A DNA stretch of 64,000 nt from Oceanihabitans gracilariae (GCF_042684485.1 NZ_JBHULM010000011.1:496001-560000), one strand, 5' to 3'. Shown: positions 8,547 through 18,926, counted from the first letter of the stretch. Notes: generated from the letters alone by a model not told the origin. A program made the numbers and translations.

Positions 8547-9335
8547 TTAATTTTGTGCATTAAAAATTATGGGTTGTGAATATACCACAGATACATTTTT
8601 ATTATGCTGTTTGCCTGGTTTCATTTTTGGCAGTTTACCAATGACCTCTTCGGCTTCAAGTTTTAAGGCTTTGTGTTTTGATATAGCAGTAACTTCTGTT
8701 ATTTCTCCATTCGAATTAATTTTAAAACCAACGTTTATTCGTTGTCTACCAGACAAGCCCAAATCATTAGCAATATCTGTATCAAAGTATTTTTGAATAT
8801 GTTTTGCTATACGTTTAGACATACATGCTTTTCTTTCTGCATTATTGGTAGCATTTTCACATCCTGGAAAAACAGGAACTACTTCTACAAAATCTACAGA
8901 AAGAATAACTTGCTCTTCTGGTTCTTCAAGCAAATCGCTAAAATCTAGCTCTGTTGGTAATGTATTTGTGGTTAATGGTTCTGTAATAATTTCTGAAGTT
9001 TCTATTGTATCAGAATCATCATCGCTTACTACTGGATTTGTAAAAACAGTTGGCTTTTTTTTCTTTACCGAAGCTATTTTTTCCTCTTTATAAATCTTAA
9101 ATTTTTCAGGAACATAGTCTGTGGGTTCTTCTATATAATCGGTAAACTCTATAACATAGTTTTTACTAGCAAACTCCATTTCTAGAAGTACATAACTAAA
9201 CAGTAAGCATACAATTAAACCAACCTGAAAGTAAATGGTTGTGTTTTTTTGTAAATTTGCATCATGCTTTTGTGATTTTTTCACGTTTTCCTCTTTTTGG
9301 CCATTGAGGTCACGAGATTTCATTTGATTTCTCAT
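8547..9335 (-). CDS. Energy transducer TonB (copy 1)
   Basis: TonB couples the ExbB-ExbD proton motor to outer-membrane receptors. The 262-residue product has a short cytoplasmic tail, one membrane helix (about residues 34-51), an acidic/Ser-Thr periplasmic linker and a C-terminal TonB domain (residues about 155-262) with VPVFPGCE, the invariant KINSNGEIT turn, and PKMKPGKQ. Unlike its neighbour it has no proline run. About 115 bases with a strong terminator separate the two TonB genes, so each is a separate unit. The pairing suggests an old duplication. Any link to gliding or T9SS is inferred only from nearby sprA and the remB-like gene. Confidence 0.92.
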   Translation of the reverse strand: MRNQMKSRDLNGQKEENVKKSQKHDANLQKNTTIYFQVGLIVCLLFSYVLLEMEFASKNYVIEFTDYIEEPTDYVPEKFKIYKEEKIASVKKKKPTVFTNPVVSDDDSDTIETSEIITEPLTTNTLPTELDFSDLLEEPEEQVILSVDFVEVVPVFPGCENATNNAERKACMSKRIAKHIQKYFDTDIANDLGLSGRQRINVGFKINSNGEITEVTAISKHKALKLEAEEVIGKLPKMKPGKQHNKNVSVVYSQPIIFNAQN

Positions 9336-9394
9336 AATATTAAATGTTTAAGTGTTAATATTATGCTAAATTCACAATAAGCATACCAAAAAAG

Positions 9395-9425
9395 AAATCC
9401 CGTTACAAATAATGTAACGGGATTT
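9395..9425 (-). terminator. Strong intrinsic terminator between the two TonB genes
   Basis: A perfect 12-bp stem AAATCCCGTTAC/GTAACGGGATTT with a 7-base loop and T tract on the minus strand. It lies 27 bases beyond the stop of the second TonB gene. Confidence 0.9.
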
Positions 9426-9451
9426 TAATTTATGAGTAAAAAAGTATTTTT

Positions 9452-10180
9452 TTAGTCTTGTACTTGAAATGAAATTGGAAAACCGTAAGGTACTGTTACA
9501 GGTTTACCACGTTGCATACCTGGTTTCATTTTAGGTAATTGACTTACAACTTTTACAGCTTCTTGTTCTAGTTTTGGGTGTGGTGCTCTTGCACGTACAC
9601 TTACAATGTTACCACTTTTATCTACTTTAAACTGAATACTAATTCTGTGTTTACCAGCATTTAAACCTAAATCTTGAGCTAAGTCTGTATTAAACTTTCT
9701 GTTTACAAATTTGCTAATTTTTTGAGACATACATTTTTTTCTTGCATTGTTGCTAGATTCACCTTCACAACCAGGAAAAACAGGAACATTTTCAATAACT
9801 GCAAATGGTACCTCAATATCTTCTTCTACTTCTTCAATTTCTTCAACCTCTTCTACTTCTACAATTTCTTCTTCTTGACTTGTTTCTGTAGATTCAATTA
9901 CTGTTTCTTCCACTTCTACTTCATCCTCAACAACCTCAATAACTTCAGGTGCTGCTGGTGGTGGTGGTGGAGGTGGTGGCGTTTGTATTTGTTCTGTAAT
10001 TGGCACTTCTTCATCTAACTCTTCGTCAAGATTTAATTGACCTATATCAATTACAGTCTTATCATAAGTTTTATAATTAATTGCAAAATTTGTTAATAAT
10101 AACATTAATGCTAAACCTACTAAAAAGTAGAGACCACTGTTTCTACCAACGTTTGCTTTAGGATTTTTCTTAAGTTCCAT
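9452..10180 (-). CDS. Energy transducer TonB (copy 2, proline-rich)
   Basis: This 242-residue TonB has a membrane helix at about residues 15-33, then a proline run (TPPPPPPPP) and a strongly acidic Glu/Val linker (residues 75-125) before the C-terminal TonB domain (VPVFPGCE, QFKVDKSGNIV, LPKMKPGMQRGKP). The domain is clearly related to the 8547-9335 gene and to the N-terminus of the RemB-like protein. A start at MELKKNPKAN fits normal TonB architecture. It lies after VanZ and GcvH on the same strand, 57 bases from VanZ. Confidence 0.93.
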   Translation of the reverse strand: MELKKNPKANVGRNSGLYFLVGLALMLLLTNFAINYKTYDKTVIDIGQLNLDEELDEEVPITEQIQTPPPPPPPPAAPEVIEVVEDEVEVEETVIESTETSQEEEIVEVEEVEEIEEVEEDIEVPFAVIENVPVFPGCEGESSNNARKKCMSQKISKFVNRKFNTDLAQDLGLNAGKHRISIQFKVDKSGNIVSVRARAPHPKLEQEAVKVVSQLPKMKPGMQRGKPVTVPYGFPISFQVQD

Positions 10181-10237
10181 GTGTCTATTTTTTACTTGTT
10201 GCTAAAATAACCAATTATTTGGCAAAAAAGCAAGGGT

Positions 10238-10615
10238 TTATAATTTTTTAACTAGTGCTTTCTTAAACAGTAAGAGAATTACTATAGTTAAGCTCACTCC
10301 TAAGGTGTTAGCTAAAATATCATTATTGTCTGCTACTCTTGTTTCTGTTAACACACCTTGTAATATCTCAATAATTATACCAAAAATTACAGAAATGATT
10401 GCAGAAAACAACAATGCTTTGTTAAAAGTCCACTTTAAATTATTGCTAAAGGTAAGAAACCAAAACAAAGTTAAACCACTATATGCTATAAAGTGAAATA
10501 TCTTATCGGAATTGGAATAGTCAAGATCTGGCAATCCTGTTACACTTATTAAACTAACTATAGTTAATAAACAAGTGTAGAATAAAGCAATAACAAAAGT
10601 ATATTTTTTAAGCAC
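10238..10615 (-). CDS. VanZ-like family membrane protein
   Basis: This 125-residue protein has four transmembrane helices and the VanZ-like signature: SNSDKIFHFIAYSGLTLFW and GIIIEILQGVLTETRVADNNDILANTLG. Homologues are common beside gcvH in flavobacteria. The function is unclear, though VanZ gives low-level teicoplanin resistance. It starts with GTG at 10615 and overlaps the gcvH stop by 8 bases, so translational coupling is likely. Confidence 0.9.
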   Translation of the reverse strand: MLKKYTFVIALFYTCLLTIVSLISVTGLPDLDYSNSDKIFHFIAYSGLTLFWFLTFSNNLKWTFNKALLFSAIISVIFGIIIEILQGVLTETRVADNNDILANTLGVSLTIVILLLFKKALVKKL

Positions 10616-10988
10616 CTATAAGTGTTTTATACGCATCTGCAGTCATTAGATTTTCTAATTCTGAAAGATCGGAGCATTTCATTTTTATCATCCAACCATC
10701 ACCATAAGGATCTGTGTTTACTTTTTCAGGCTCGTCTTCTAGAGACTCATTAAATTCTGTTATTTCTCCTGAAAGTGGTAAAAATAAATCAGAAACTGTT
10801 TTTACAGCTTCTACTGTACCAAATATTTCTTCTGCGTCTAATGTTTCATCAACCGTTTCAACTTCAACATATACAATATCACCTAATTCACTTTGTGCAA
10901 AGTCTGTAATACCTATTATAGCAGTATCACCTTCTATTTTAACCCATTCGTGATCTTTTGTATACTTTAATTCTGATGGAATATTCAT
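10608..10988 (-). CDS. gcvH: Glycine cleavage system H protein
   Basis: GcvH carries the lipoyl arm that shuttles the aminomethyl group between the P, T and L proteins in glycine breakdown. The 126-residue length is typical. The lipoylated lysine is K63 in FGTVEAVKTVSDL, and the N-terminal YTKDHEWV is the family hallmark. The other gcv genes are not in this window. A -7 box at 11016-11023 suggests its own promoter just after sprA. It overlaps vanZ by 8 bases. Confidence 0.97.
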   Translation of the reverse strand: MNIPSELKYTKDHEWVKIEGDTAIIGITDFAQSELGDIVYVEVETVDETLDAEEIFGTVEAVKTVSDLFLPLSGEITEFNESLEDEPEKVNTDPYGDGWMIKMKCSDLSELENLMTADAYKTLIGA

Positions 10989-11015
10989 TTTGTTTTATTT
11001 AATTATTAGTATTGG

Positions 11016-11023
11016 CAAATGTA
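11016..11023 (-). promoter_or_regulatory. Candidate -7 promoter box for gcvH
   Basis: TACATTTG matches TAnnTTTG, about 28 bases upstream of the gcvH ATG. It sits in the 61-base gap after sprA. No TTG lies at the ideal -33 distance. Confidence 0.45.
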
Positions 11024-11049
11024 TTTAATTGTCTGTTAATTTTAAACTT

Positions 11050-14000
11050 TTAATTACCAAAATTATATCTTAAAGTTAAGCCGGATCTAATAGTTGTTTG
11101 CGGAAAGGATGTAGATATGGCATATTCTGAAAAAGTATAATCAAAGTAAAAAATACCTGTTAGGTTTTTACTAAACGAATAATCTGCCGTAAACTTACCA
11201 CTCCATAGTGATTGACCGGAAGTTATTTGTGTGTTTTCTAAATCTAAATACCTAATAAGTGTTTTATTATCTCTAAAAGAAACATCTGCTTTAAGGTTAA
11301 TATCACTAATTATTGTTTTGTTAGGTCCTGCAAGTTTAGATTTCATTCTTACGTCTTTAATTCTATATCCTAAACCTACAGTATATTCTTTTCCTTGTAT
11401 TTCTGTCATTAAATTATTATCAAAACTCAAGCTAAGCATTCTATCTTTTTTCATTTCTAAAAGTACTTTAATAGAACTCTTAGATTCAAAATCTATACGA
11501 AATAAAGGACTAAACATTTCTGTTAAGTTAATATTGCTGTATAAGTTTTTATTTTTAAAATCTCCACTTTGGTCTAAAGCATCTGCTGGTTGGTTGGCAT
11601 AATCTTCGGATGGATCTGGAGCTGTATAATCTAAATTTGTACTAAACTGATTAATGGTGTATGCAGAACGATACCCATGAGATAATGAGAAACGTTTAAA
11701 GCGCTTTTTAAACCAAGCCAATTTCATGAAACCTGTATACTTTAAATCCCAGTTAGGAATTGGTATATTTCTTAAAGCACTTGTTTTTGTTTTGCTAGCA
11801 TCTTGCCCTTGGTATGCTGCTAAAAAGGATGGTAATAATACGGCTTGACTAGATTTACTAAATCCTTCTGGAAAACCATCTGCATCTCTATTAAAGGTGT
11901 TATTACCATAGAATTTTTCAGCCAGTCTATTTGCTATTATTAATCGGTTAGATCTAAAATCTTCAAAAGATTTTGATTCGTTTTCATCACTTTTATTAAA
12001 TGCTGTTTTAATTAACGCTGTAGAAATAGTAAAGTTTCCATAGGTATTTGGTGTTAATGATTGATACTCTAAATCACTATTTACATTATAGTTTTCGGTT
12101 AAATTTTCAGAGTAAATTCTATTACCTACAATATCTATTTTAAGGTCATTAAATGGTTCAACATTAACAGCATAATCAAATTGTTTAGCATGTGTTTCTG
12201 TATATTGCTCATTAAACTCTGGATATTGTGTTAACCAACCATTACGTGCTGCTAGTGATCTAATATCATTTTGGCTACCAAAAGTATAACCCAAAGTAGG
12301 TTTTAATGTTCCTGCAAATCCTGGTGTTCTTAAATATCCTGGAAGATAAGTACCATTAGATTCGTTATAATTTAACTGAATACGTTTTACACTGGTTACT
12401 AAGCCAATACCAAAATTTGCTAGTTTACTTGTTTTTTTAGTTTTCGTTTTTGTTTTTTGGTCTGTTTGTCCTGGAGGTGTTGCTCTTCTAGCTCTTTCTG
12501 CTCTACTTACTTTACCATTACTTCTTCCTCTTGTTTGTTTAATACCAAGGTATTTATAAAACTTGCTCATATCTAAACTAGCATTAATATTATGCTGGTT
12601 TGAATTAGATATAGAGTTACCTAAATCATAGATTACACCATCTAGCTCGATTTCATCATATAAATCGGATCCTTTTTGCCATTGAAACTCACCACTGTAA
12701 CTATAAGTAGCATCAATAAAGCTAAAGGTTGGTATTTTATTTATTGGTAATTGGTAATTTACACCAAGTTTTTGGTATTGTGTATTTGGATCTCCGAAGT
12801 CAAAAAAGTTATCCCAAACATCAAGTTCTGGATCTTGGCTTCCGTTTATATTACCATCTATATAGTAATTTCTTATAATTTTATTACTAGCAGAAGTATA
12901 GTTGAAACTTAATGATTTTGTTAGGTTGTAATTTAAAGTATATTGAAAATCATAGGTGTAATATCTTCTAAATAATTCTTCTAAACCTATATTATCACCT
13001 GATAAATCTACATCTCTAAATTTTTGTTTATTAAACTGTCTGTTATAGTTAGAATTAACCGTAAAACTTGAAGGTAATGGGTTAAAATTAAAGTCTTTTA
13101 ATAGTTTCCAGTATTTTCCTGTAAATAAAGAGTCGTTCTTTTTAAAAGGCTCTATAGAAACTGGCGCAAAATTATAAGCATAGTTTGCTCCTGTGCTTAC
13201 TTGTTGGTCTAAAGATCTTTCTATTTCAAAATCGCGATATTCTTCTTTATTATAAGCGTAATTAAATGTAAGATTTTCTACATCATAAAATTGTGGTTTT
13301 TTATCTGTAGTTCTATTTTTTCTAACACCAATAAAGCTTATACTTTTTCTTTTGGTATAGGTTTGAGACTGCTCTAAAATTTGGTCTTTTTCTTCTTGCG
13401 TTTCTGCAGCATCAATTCTGGTTTGCAGTTCAATATCTTCATATAATTGGTCATACTTAGGTGTAATACTTTCTTCACCTTGGCCATAATTAAATGGTAT
13501 TTGTATTCCCCATTTTTTTGGTAGTAGTTGCCCAACATTAACATTAGTAACTACATCATATTGTTTTACGTCTTCTAAACTACGTTCTTGCGGACCTTGT
13601 TCAATAGACCCAAAACCAGAAGTGCTATAACTACCAGAGGCACTAACGCTTGCAAAATCTGCAATGTTTCCATCTGCACTAACAATAGTTGCCCAACCAC
13701 CTTCATTATCCATATCTGCAAGACGAAGCTCATTAAACCAAACTTCACCACATCTATCTGAATCACTTGCATTTTTTACACCTACCATTAAGCTTCTAAT
13801 GTCACCAAAACTAGGACTACCAAATATAGCTACACGTTGTTGCCCAATAATATAATCTGAAAATTCTGAAACTGGGTTATCACTTAAAACGCCATCGATA
13901 ACATCATAAAAAGTAGCTTCTGTAGCACTAAAATTATCTGCAATTGCTTTTGCTTTTATCTGTTGTATAATTTCTAAATCTACATCAAGCTCATTGGTTT

Positions 14001-17000
14001 CAGGCCATAGTTCTGAACTTGAAGTACCAGTAGAAACAGATAATGGTATTTCTATTTGGTAATAATTTTGAGAAAGGTCATTACCCATTCTAATAAAACC
14101 TACTAATTCACCATCTGCTAAAGAAGATCTATCTTCACCTTGTTCTGCATGCATAAACATTTTTAAATGTTTATATTGCCTCATATCTACATTTATGTTT
14201 TTATACACAGCTCTTGCATCATGAGACTCTAAGTCGCAAACATTAACCACTAAAGACTGTTCGTTTTGTCTAATAACAGTGTTATTGTTATATAATTCTT
14301 CGGCTTCTACTCCTGGAGGTGATTCATAATCTCCATCGTTTTCTAGAGTACTAATTACACCAATACTAAAATCTGTATTTACATCTAATTCTGGATCTCC
14401 TAAATCTTCATCTAAGGTTTGTGTATATCTTCTCCATTCGCTACGCACTAAATCTAGTGTTCCAAATCTAAAAACGGTTGGTTCTGAAAATTCTTTAACA
14501 TACATACGTGCAAAACGTATAGAACGTAAATCTGCAATACCACCAATATCATTTGTAAAGTCTGTAACTGGTACTCTAAATTGATACCAAACAGGAACAA
14601 CAGATTGTCCGTTAGGTAAACTTCTAGTTTCTGAATCTTTGATGTCTACTATATACGGATTATTAAGATTTAAATCTGCTGGAGTAATATCTAACTCATA
14701 CTCATAATAACTATCAATGGTATTCATTGTGTTATCTCTGTTAATATCTTCAACATCTGGTTGCGTAGTGCTTCCTCTGTTAGTATTACTAAAAGTATCT
14801 GGCGAGTTACCTTGTACGTTATTATATTTTTTATAACGTTCAAAAATATCTCCTTCTGTATTTAAAAAATAGGCATAGTTATCATTAGATGGATCGTCTA
14901 AGTTGGCAAATGCTGGATCTAAATCTTTTTCTTCAATATCATCATATCCATCATACCCAACATCTTGATTGGTACGTTCATCTCCTGTAGAATCAAATGC
15001 ATAGATTAAAGATTGATTTAATGGTACTACACTTCCCCAATCTGTTGGAGTAAAAACACTAACATTACCATCATCAGGAAGACCATTTTCATATAATTTT
15101 CTACCATCTTTAATAACATCTTCAGAAATATTACCAAGGTTAAACACTAATTTACCACCTGGATTAGTAGGGTTTTCTTGAAAAGGATCTTGTAACCAAA
15201 ACTCAATATATTCTACATTTGCTTGTTCAAAATCGGTAGAAGTAAGTTGACGAGAAATTCCTGCCCATGAATCTTGTGGTTGTGTTAAAACACCATTAGG
15301 AATATCGATATCATAGGTTTGAAAATTATAAGGACCACGTTCTGTTGGATAATATGCTAAATCTAACGTAGTTAAAACGGTTGTTTGTCCTTGCGCAATA
15401 TCTTGTTCTGGAAAAAGCTCATTAATAAATACTCTTGAAGTATATAAGTCTGACATATCATCATCACTAATTCCGTCAGGACGTTGACTACTGTAAAAAG
15501 TCTGATCAATATGATACCAGTTTAACATAGCTCTATTATAACCATTTGTTATGTTTTGTACATCATAAACACTGGTTCCATCTACTTGAATTGGCCTACT
15601 TGATAAATACCAAGAGCTTGCAGATTTTAAATCTATTGCACTTTGAGATCCTTCAAAATCATCAATATAAGAAGTTACTTCGCCATCAAAATCTGTTCCG
15701 CTAGGAGAACCTGGTTTTAATGCTGCAATTTCACCTCTTACCGAAAAGTTTGAAGGTACATCTGTATCAATATTTGGAAGTTTGTTAACTAATCTTGTTA
15801 AGAAAGGAACTTCTGTAGAGTAGTTTACATTTAACCCATAAATTTGATTGTTTATAGGTTCACTATTATAATTTGCTTTTTGCGTTACAGGCCTTTCTTT
15901 TAAACCAATATAAGTAGCACCAAGAACAAAATTTTCATTAAACTTATGTTCTATATTTAAACCAAAAAAACGTTTAGAAGTCTGCCCAAAAATAGAATTG
16001 TTTTCTGTGGTTACTTGAATAGGTGTATTAGAAGCCTTTAAAGCTTCGTCTAAAATTTGTACGGTTCCTAATTGATAGTTTACCGTATAGTCAATACCTT
16101 CTACAAGCACACGACCACCTGCTGTAACTACTACAGAACCTCTAGGAACATTAAAGGCTCCTATAGAAATACCATCACTACCTGAAGAGGTGTAACTACC
16201 TTTTATTTGAAATTTATTTTTTTCAACTTCCTCAAGTGCTGCTGTTTTGGTTTCCTTATATAATACATCGTACACGTACTTTTCTTGATTGGCATTATAG
16301 GAAGTATTTATTTCATAATTTTCACTACCTAAAGCTAAAACATCAAAAAGGTATTCTCCAAAAGGTTCTACTTTGGTAAAAACAATTTTTCCATTTTCAG
16401 GAATAATGGTTACACCCGAAACATAATCAAAGAAACCATCTCCTCCTGCTTGCGGGTCATTATTATAGTTTAATTTATCTAAATGAAATAAGCGAATTAA
16501 TGGTGTTTCTGTTATTTCAGAATCATCTGCTGTTGTTGTTGTATTTGCATCAAAGGTTGGAAAAGCAGTACCATCAACTGGAGTAATAAAGTTTACTGCA
16601 GAACCTTCGTTATAAAAAATATTTAATTTAAAATCTTCTTGACTTAATTGGTATGCACCAGTGTCATAAATATTTTTCATCATTAAATCCCAAATGGGTT
16701 GTGATGTAGAAGTTATAGGGCTTTTTAATAATTTTAATACTAAATTGTTATTGGTAACTGAAGTAACATCTCCATTAGAATCTGTGGTAACTCCTGTTGC
16801 ATCTACTCCATCATTAGCAAACTCACCTACTTGGTATACTTGACCTGCTACAGTAAATTGAAACGCTACAGCTAAAACTTCATCACTATTTAAACGTTGG
16901 TTTAAAGATATATACCCTAATTGTGTATTTAAGGTATACTCTTGATTTTCTGTTAGTTTTCTAGCATTTTCAAGTTTAGCATAATCTGCTCCTTCGGTAA

Positions 17001-18234
17001 CTCCTGCAACATTTATACCTGATTGTACAGTGGCAATATCTCTAATTAAATCATTAAGTTGTGATCCTCCACCACCAATATTTGTTGGATCAAAGGCATT
17101 ATTACCATTATCTGGATAAGCATTTGGTCCTGCTGTTACAGTAACTGCAGATCCTACATTTGCCGATTCCCCTAAATCTTGTAAACCAACAATATTTCTA
17201 ACGTTTTCTGTACTATTACTTCGGTTGGTAATCCAAGCTTCTATTCTAGTAATTTGTACTTGTGTGTTTATGTATGGATAGTTATTTAAAGCATTATCAT
17301 AGTTATCTCTAAAATAATGTGCTAAAAAGAAGTGTCTGTTTTCATCATAATCTCTAGCATAAAAATCAAATTCTTCTAAGGTTCCTCCTCCTTGTGCTAT
17401 TACTGTTTGGCTATCTGATTTTTGTTCAGAAAAAACCGCTGTTATACTAGTTTTACCAAACTGTAATTGTGTTTTTACACCAAATAAACTTTGTGCTCCT
17501 GTAATTAAAGAACTGTTTAATGGCATGCTTACGTTACCTACTTCTATTTTTTGAATAATATCATCTTCTGTAGGTGTGTATTCTAACTTTACTAAATTTT
17601 GAAAATCAAAGGTAGACTCTGTGTCATAATTTGCTGTTACTTGCAAACGTGTTCCTACTTTACCTAATAAACTTAAACTTATACGTTGGTCAAAATCAAA
17701 AGTAAAATTGCTTCTATTGTTAGGTGAAAATGAAGGATTATCTTGTTTAGAAAAAAGCACTCCTAAATCCATTTCTACAGATCCTTGAGGTACAATTTCA
17801 ATGGTATTGCTTCCAAAAATGGTTTCAAAAAGTCCGGAATTCACATAAAATTCTGGCAGTAAGTTTTTTTGTTCTTCTTCACTTCCTTCCTTTTTACCAT
17901 CAAAAGCATCTACTTTTTGTTTGTAGTAGTTTCTTAAATTTTCTTTAGCTACTAAGTCTTGATACTCTTTTGGTGTTAAAATTACGGGATAATTAATATT
18001 GAAACTACCAACAGACTCGGTGTATATATATCTATCTGTAATAGGATCATAAGTGTACTGCGAAACAATACTAGTTGGATTAGGCATTTGCATAGTACCT
18101 AAGCTATAACCAGTACTTGTAGAATCTTGTGGTGTTGGTTCTTGTGACCAAGCTACAAAAGACAACAATATTGCACTTAAAGTAAAAAATTGCTTTTTAA
18201 TTGCGTTTGCCGAATTATAGTTAGTTGTATTCAA
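11050..18234 (-). CDS. sprA: SprA/Sov, giant outer-membrane translocon of the type IX secretion system
   Basis: SprA (Sov in Porphyromonas) is the very large outer-membrane barrel through which T9SS cargo crosses, and it is required for flavobacterial gliding. The 2394-residue product matches the family length. It has a signal peptide (cleavage near AWSQEP), many amphipathic strands throughout and a terminal strand ending in TLRYNFGN. Typical pieces include GSVEMDLGVLFSKQDN, the long middle portion with YIDDFEGSQ, and SVRGEIAALKPG. It begins four bases after ruvA and is probably co-transcribed with it. The cargo genes at 37685 and 55521 carry T9SS C-terminal domains. It has no frameshift. Confidence 0.97.
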   Translation of the reverse strand: MNTTNYNSANAIKKQFFTLSAILLSFVAWSQEPTPQDSTSTGYSLGTMQMPNPTSIVSQYTYDPITDRYIYTESVGSFNINYPVILTPKEYQDLVAKENLRNYYKQKVDAFDGKKEGSEEEQKNLLPEFYVNSGLFETIFGSNTIEIVPQGSVEMDLGVLFSKQDNPSFSPNNRSNFTFDFDQRISLSLLGKVGTRLQVTANYDTESTFDFQNLVKLEYTPTEDDIIQKIEVGNVSMPLNSSLITGAQSLFGVKTQLQFGKTSITAVFSEQKSDSQTVIAQGGGTLEEFDFYARDYDENRHFFLAHYFRDNYDNALNNYPYINTQVQITRIEAWITNRSNSTENVRNIVGLQDLGESANVGSAVTVTAGPNAYPDNGNNAFDPTNIGGGGSQLNDLIRDIATVQSGINVAGVTEGADYAKLENARKLTENQEYTLNTQLGYISLNQRLNSDEVLAVAFQFTVAGQVYQVGEFANDGVDATGVTTDSNGDVTSVTNNNLVLKLLKSPITSTSQPIWDLMMKNIYDTGAYQLSQEDFKLNIFYNEGSAVNFITPVDGTAFPTFDANTTTTADDSEITETPLIRLFHLDKLNYNNDPQAGGDGFFDYVSGVTIIPENGKIVFTKVEPFGEYLFDVLALGSENYEINTSYNANQEKYVYDVLYKETKTAALEEVEKNKFQIKGSYTSSGSDGISIGAFNVPRGSVVVTAGGRVLVEGIDYTVNYQLGTVQILDEALKASNTPIQVTTENNSIFGQTSKRFFGLNIEHKFNENFVLGATYIGLKERPVTQKANYNSEPINNQIYGLNVNYSTEVPFLTRLVNKLPNIDTDVPSNFSVRGEIAALKPGSPSGTDFDGEVTSYIDDFEGSQSAIDLKSASSWYLSSRPIQVDGTSVYDVQNITNGYNRAMLNWYHIDQTFYSSQRPDGISDDDMSDLYTSRVFINELFPEQDIAQGQTTVLTTLDLAYYPTERGPYNFQTYDIDIPNGVLTQPQDSWAGISRQLTSTDFEQANVEYIEFWLQDPFQENPTNPGGKLVFNLGNISEDVIKDGRKLYENGLPDDGNVSVFTPTDWGSVVPLNQSLIYAFDSTGDERTNQDVGYDGYDDIEEKDLDPAFANLDDPSNDNYAYFLNTEGDIFERYKKYNNVQGNSPDTFSNTNRGSTTQPDVEDINRDNTMNTIDSYYEYELDITPADLNLNNPYIVDIKDSETRSLPNGQSVVPVWYQFRVPVTDFTNDIGGIADLRSIRFARMYVKEFSEPTVFRFGTLDLVRSEWRRYTQTLDEDLGDPELDVNTDFSIGVISTLENDGDYESPPGVEAEELYNNNTVIRQNEQSLVVNVCDLESHDARAVYKNINVDMRQYKHLKMFMHAEQGEDRSSLADGELVGFIRMGNDLSQNYYQIEIPLSVSTGTSSSELWPETNELDVDLEIIQQIKAKAIADNFSATEATFYDVIDGVLSDNPVSEFSDYIIGQQRVAIFGSPSFGDIRSLMVGVKNASDSDRCGEVWFNELRLADMDNEGGWATIVSADGNIADFASVSASGSYSTSGFGSIEQGPQERSLEDVKQYDVVTNVNVGQLLPKKWGIQIPFNYGQGEESITPKYDQLYEDIELQTRIDAAETQEEKDQILEQSQTYTKRKSISFIGVRKNRTTDKKPQFYDVENLTFNYAYNKEEYRDFEIERSLDQQVSTGANYAYNFAPVSIEPFKKNDSLFTGKYWKLLKDFNFNPLPSSFTVNSNYNRQFNKQKFRDVDLSGDNIGLEELFRRYYTYDFQYTLNYNLTKSLSFNYTSASNKIIRNYYIDGNINGSQDPELDVWDNFFDFGDPNTQYQKLGVNYQLPINKIPTFSFIDATYSYSGEFQWQKGSDLYDEIELDGVIYDLGNSISNSNQHNINASLDMSKFYKYLGIKQTRGRSNGKVSRAERARRATPPGQTDQKTKTKTKKTSKLANFGIGLVTSVKRIQLNYNESNGTYLPGYLRTPGFAGTLKPTLGYTFGSQNDIRSLAARNGWLTQYPEFNEQYTETHAKQFDYAVNVEPFNDLKIDIVGNRIYSENLTENYNVNSDLEYQSLTPNTYGNFTISTALIKTAFNKSDENESKSFEDFRSNRLIIANRLAEKFYGNNTFNRDADGFPEGFSKSSQAVLLPSFLAAYQGQDASKTKTSALRNIPIPNWDLKYTGFMKLAWFKKRFKRFSLSHGYRSAYTINQFSTNLDYTAPDPSEDYANQPADALDQSGDFKNKNLYSNINLTEMFSPLFRIDFESKSSIKVLLEMKKDRMLSLSFDNNLMTEIQGKEYTVGLGYRIKDVRMKSKLAGPNKTIISDINLKADVSFRDNKTLIRYLDLENTQITSGQSLWSGKFTADYSFSKNLTGIFYFDYTFSEYAISTSFPQTTIRSGLTLRYNFGN

Positions 18235-18240
18235 ATCTTA

Positions 18241-18822
18241 TTATAAATTTTTTAAAGCTTGCTTTATAATTTCTTCAACGTTTGCTTCTGGTTGTGTTGC
18301 AATCACTTTATCTATCACACGTTCTGCCTGTTTTTTATTAAAACCAAGAACTTCTAATGCTGATAACGCTTCATCTTTACTTGTATTGCTTTTTGCAATT
18401 GAAACTTCATCAATATCATAGATTTTTAACACTTTATCTTTTAAATCAAGAATAACACGTTGTGCTGTTTTGGCTCCAATTCCTTTAATAGATTGAATTA
18501 AAGCAACATCTCCAACGGCAATTCCTTCTCTAACTTGTTTTGGTGTTAATGAAGACAGCATGGTTCTGGCTATATTTGCGCCAATACCACTAACAGAAAT
18601 AAGAAGTTTAAACATTTCTCTTTCTGCTAAAGAAGAAAACCCGAAAAGTGTATGCGAATCTTCTTTAACTTGAAGATATGTATACAGTTTCAGGTTTTCT
18701 TGATCAGGAATTTGTGAGTATGTATGTAAAGAAATATTAAGTAAATAACCAATACCATTGCAATCTATAACCACATCTGTTGGCCTTTTTTCTACTAATT
18801 TTCCTTGTATATGTGTAATCAT
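18241..18822 (-). CDS. ruvA: Holliday junction branch migration protein RuvA
   Basis: RuvA tetramers bind Holliday junctions and load the RuvB motor. The 193-residue product shows the N-terminal OB domain (MITHIQGKLVEKRPTDVVID), two helix-hairpin-helix motifs (SVSGIGANIART, SIKGIGAKTAQR) and a C-terminal RuvB-binding helical domain (EALSALEVLGFNKKQAERV). It is adjacent to sprA, with a four-base gap. ruvB lies about 5 kb upstream with malic enzyme and queG in between, an arrangement that replaces the ruvAB operon of other bacteria. Confidence 0.97.
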   Translation of the reverse strand: MITHIQGKLVEKRPTDVVIDCNGIGYLLNISLHTYSQIPDQENLKLYTYLQVKEDSHTLFGFSSLAEREMFKLLISVSGIGANIARTMLSSLTPKQVREGIAVGDVALIQSIKGIGAKTAQRVILDLKDKVLKIYDIDEVSIAKSNTSKDEALSALEVLGFNKKQAERVIDKVIATQPEANVEEIIKQALKNL

Positions 18823-18843
18823 GTAAACTTCGCGTTAAACTCT

Positions 18844-18851
18844 CAAATGTA
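18844..18851 (-). promoter_or_regulatory. Candidate -7 promoter box for ruvA-sprA
   Basis: TACATTTG matches the flavobacterial box and leaves a leader of about 16 bases to the ruvA ATG. It would drive sprA too, since only four bases separate the two genes. The -33 element is poor. Confidence 0.5.
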
Positions 18852-18926
18852 ATAAAATTATTGTGCATTTCCATTGCGATATGTTAAATCATAATGAAAT
18901 GTTAATTTTAATCGATAAAACACGAA

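Noticed and set aside
9722..10018. Tryptophan- and phenylalanine-rich plus-strand frame
   Set aside because: It is the reverse of the proline/glutamate-rich linker of the second TonB gene.
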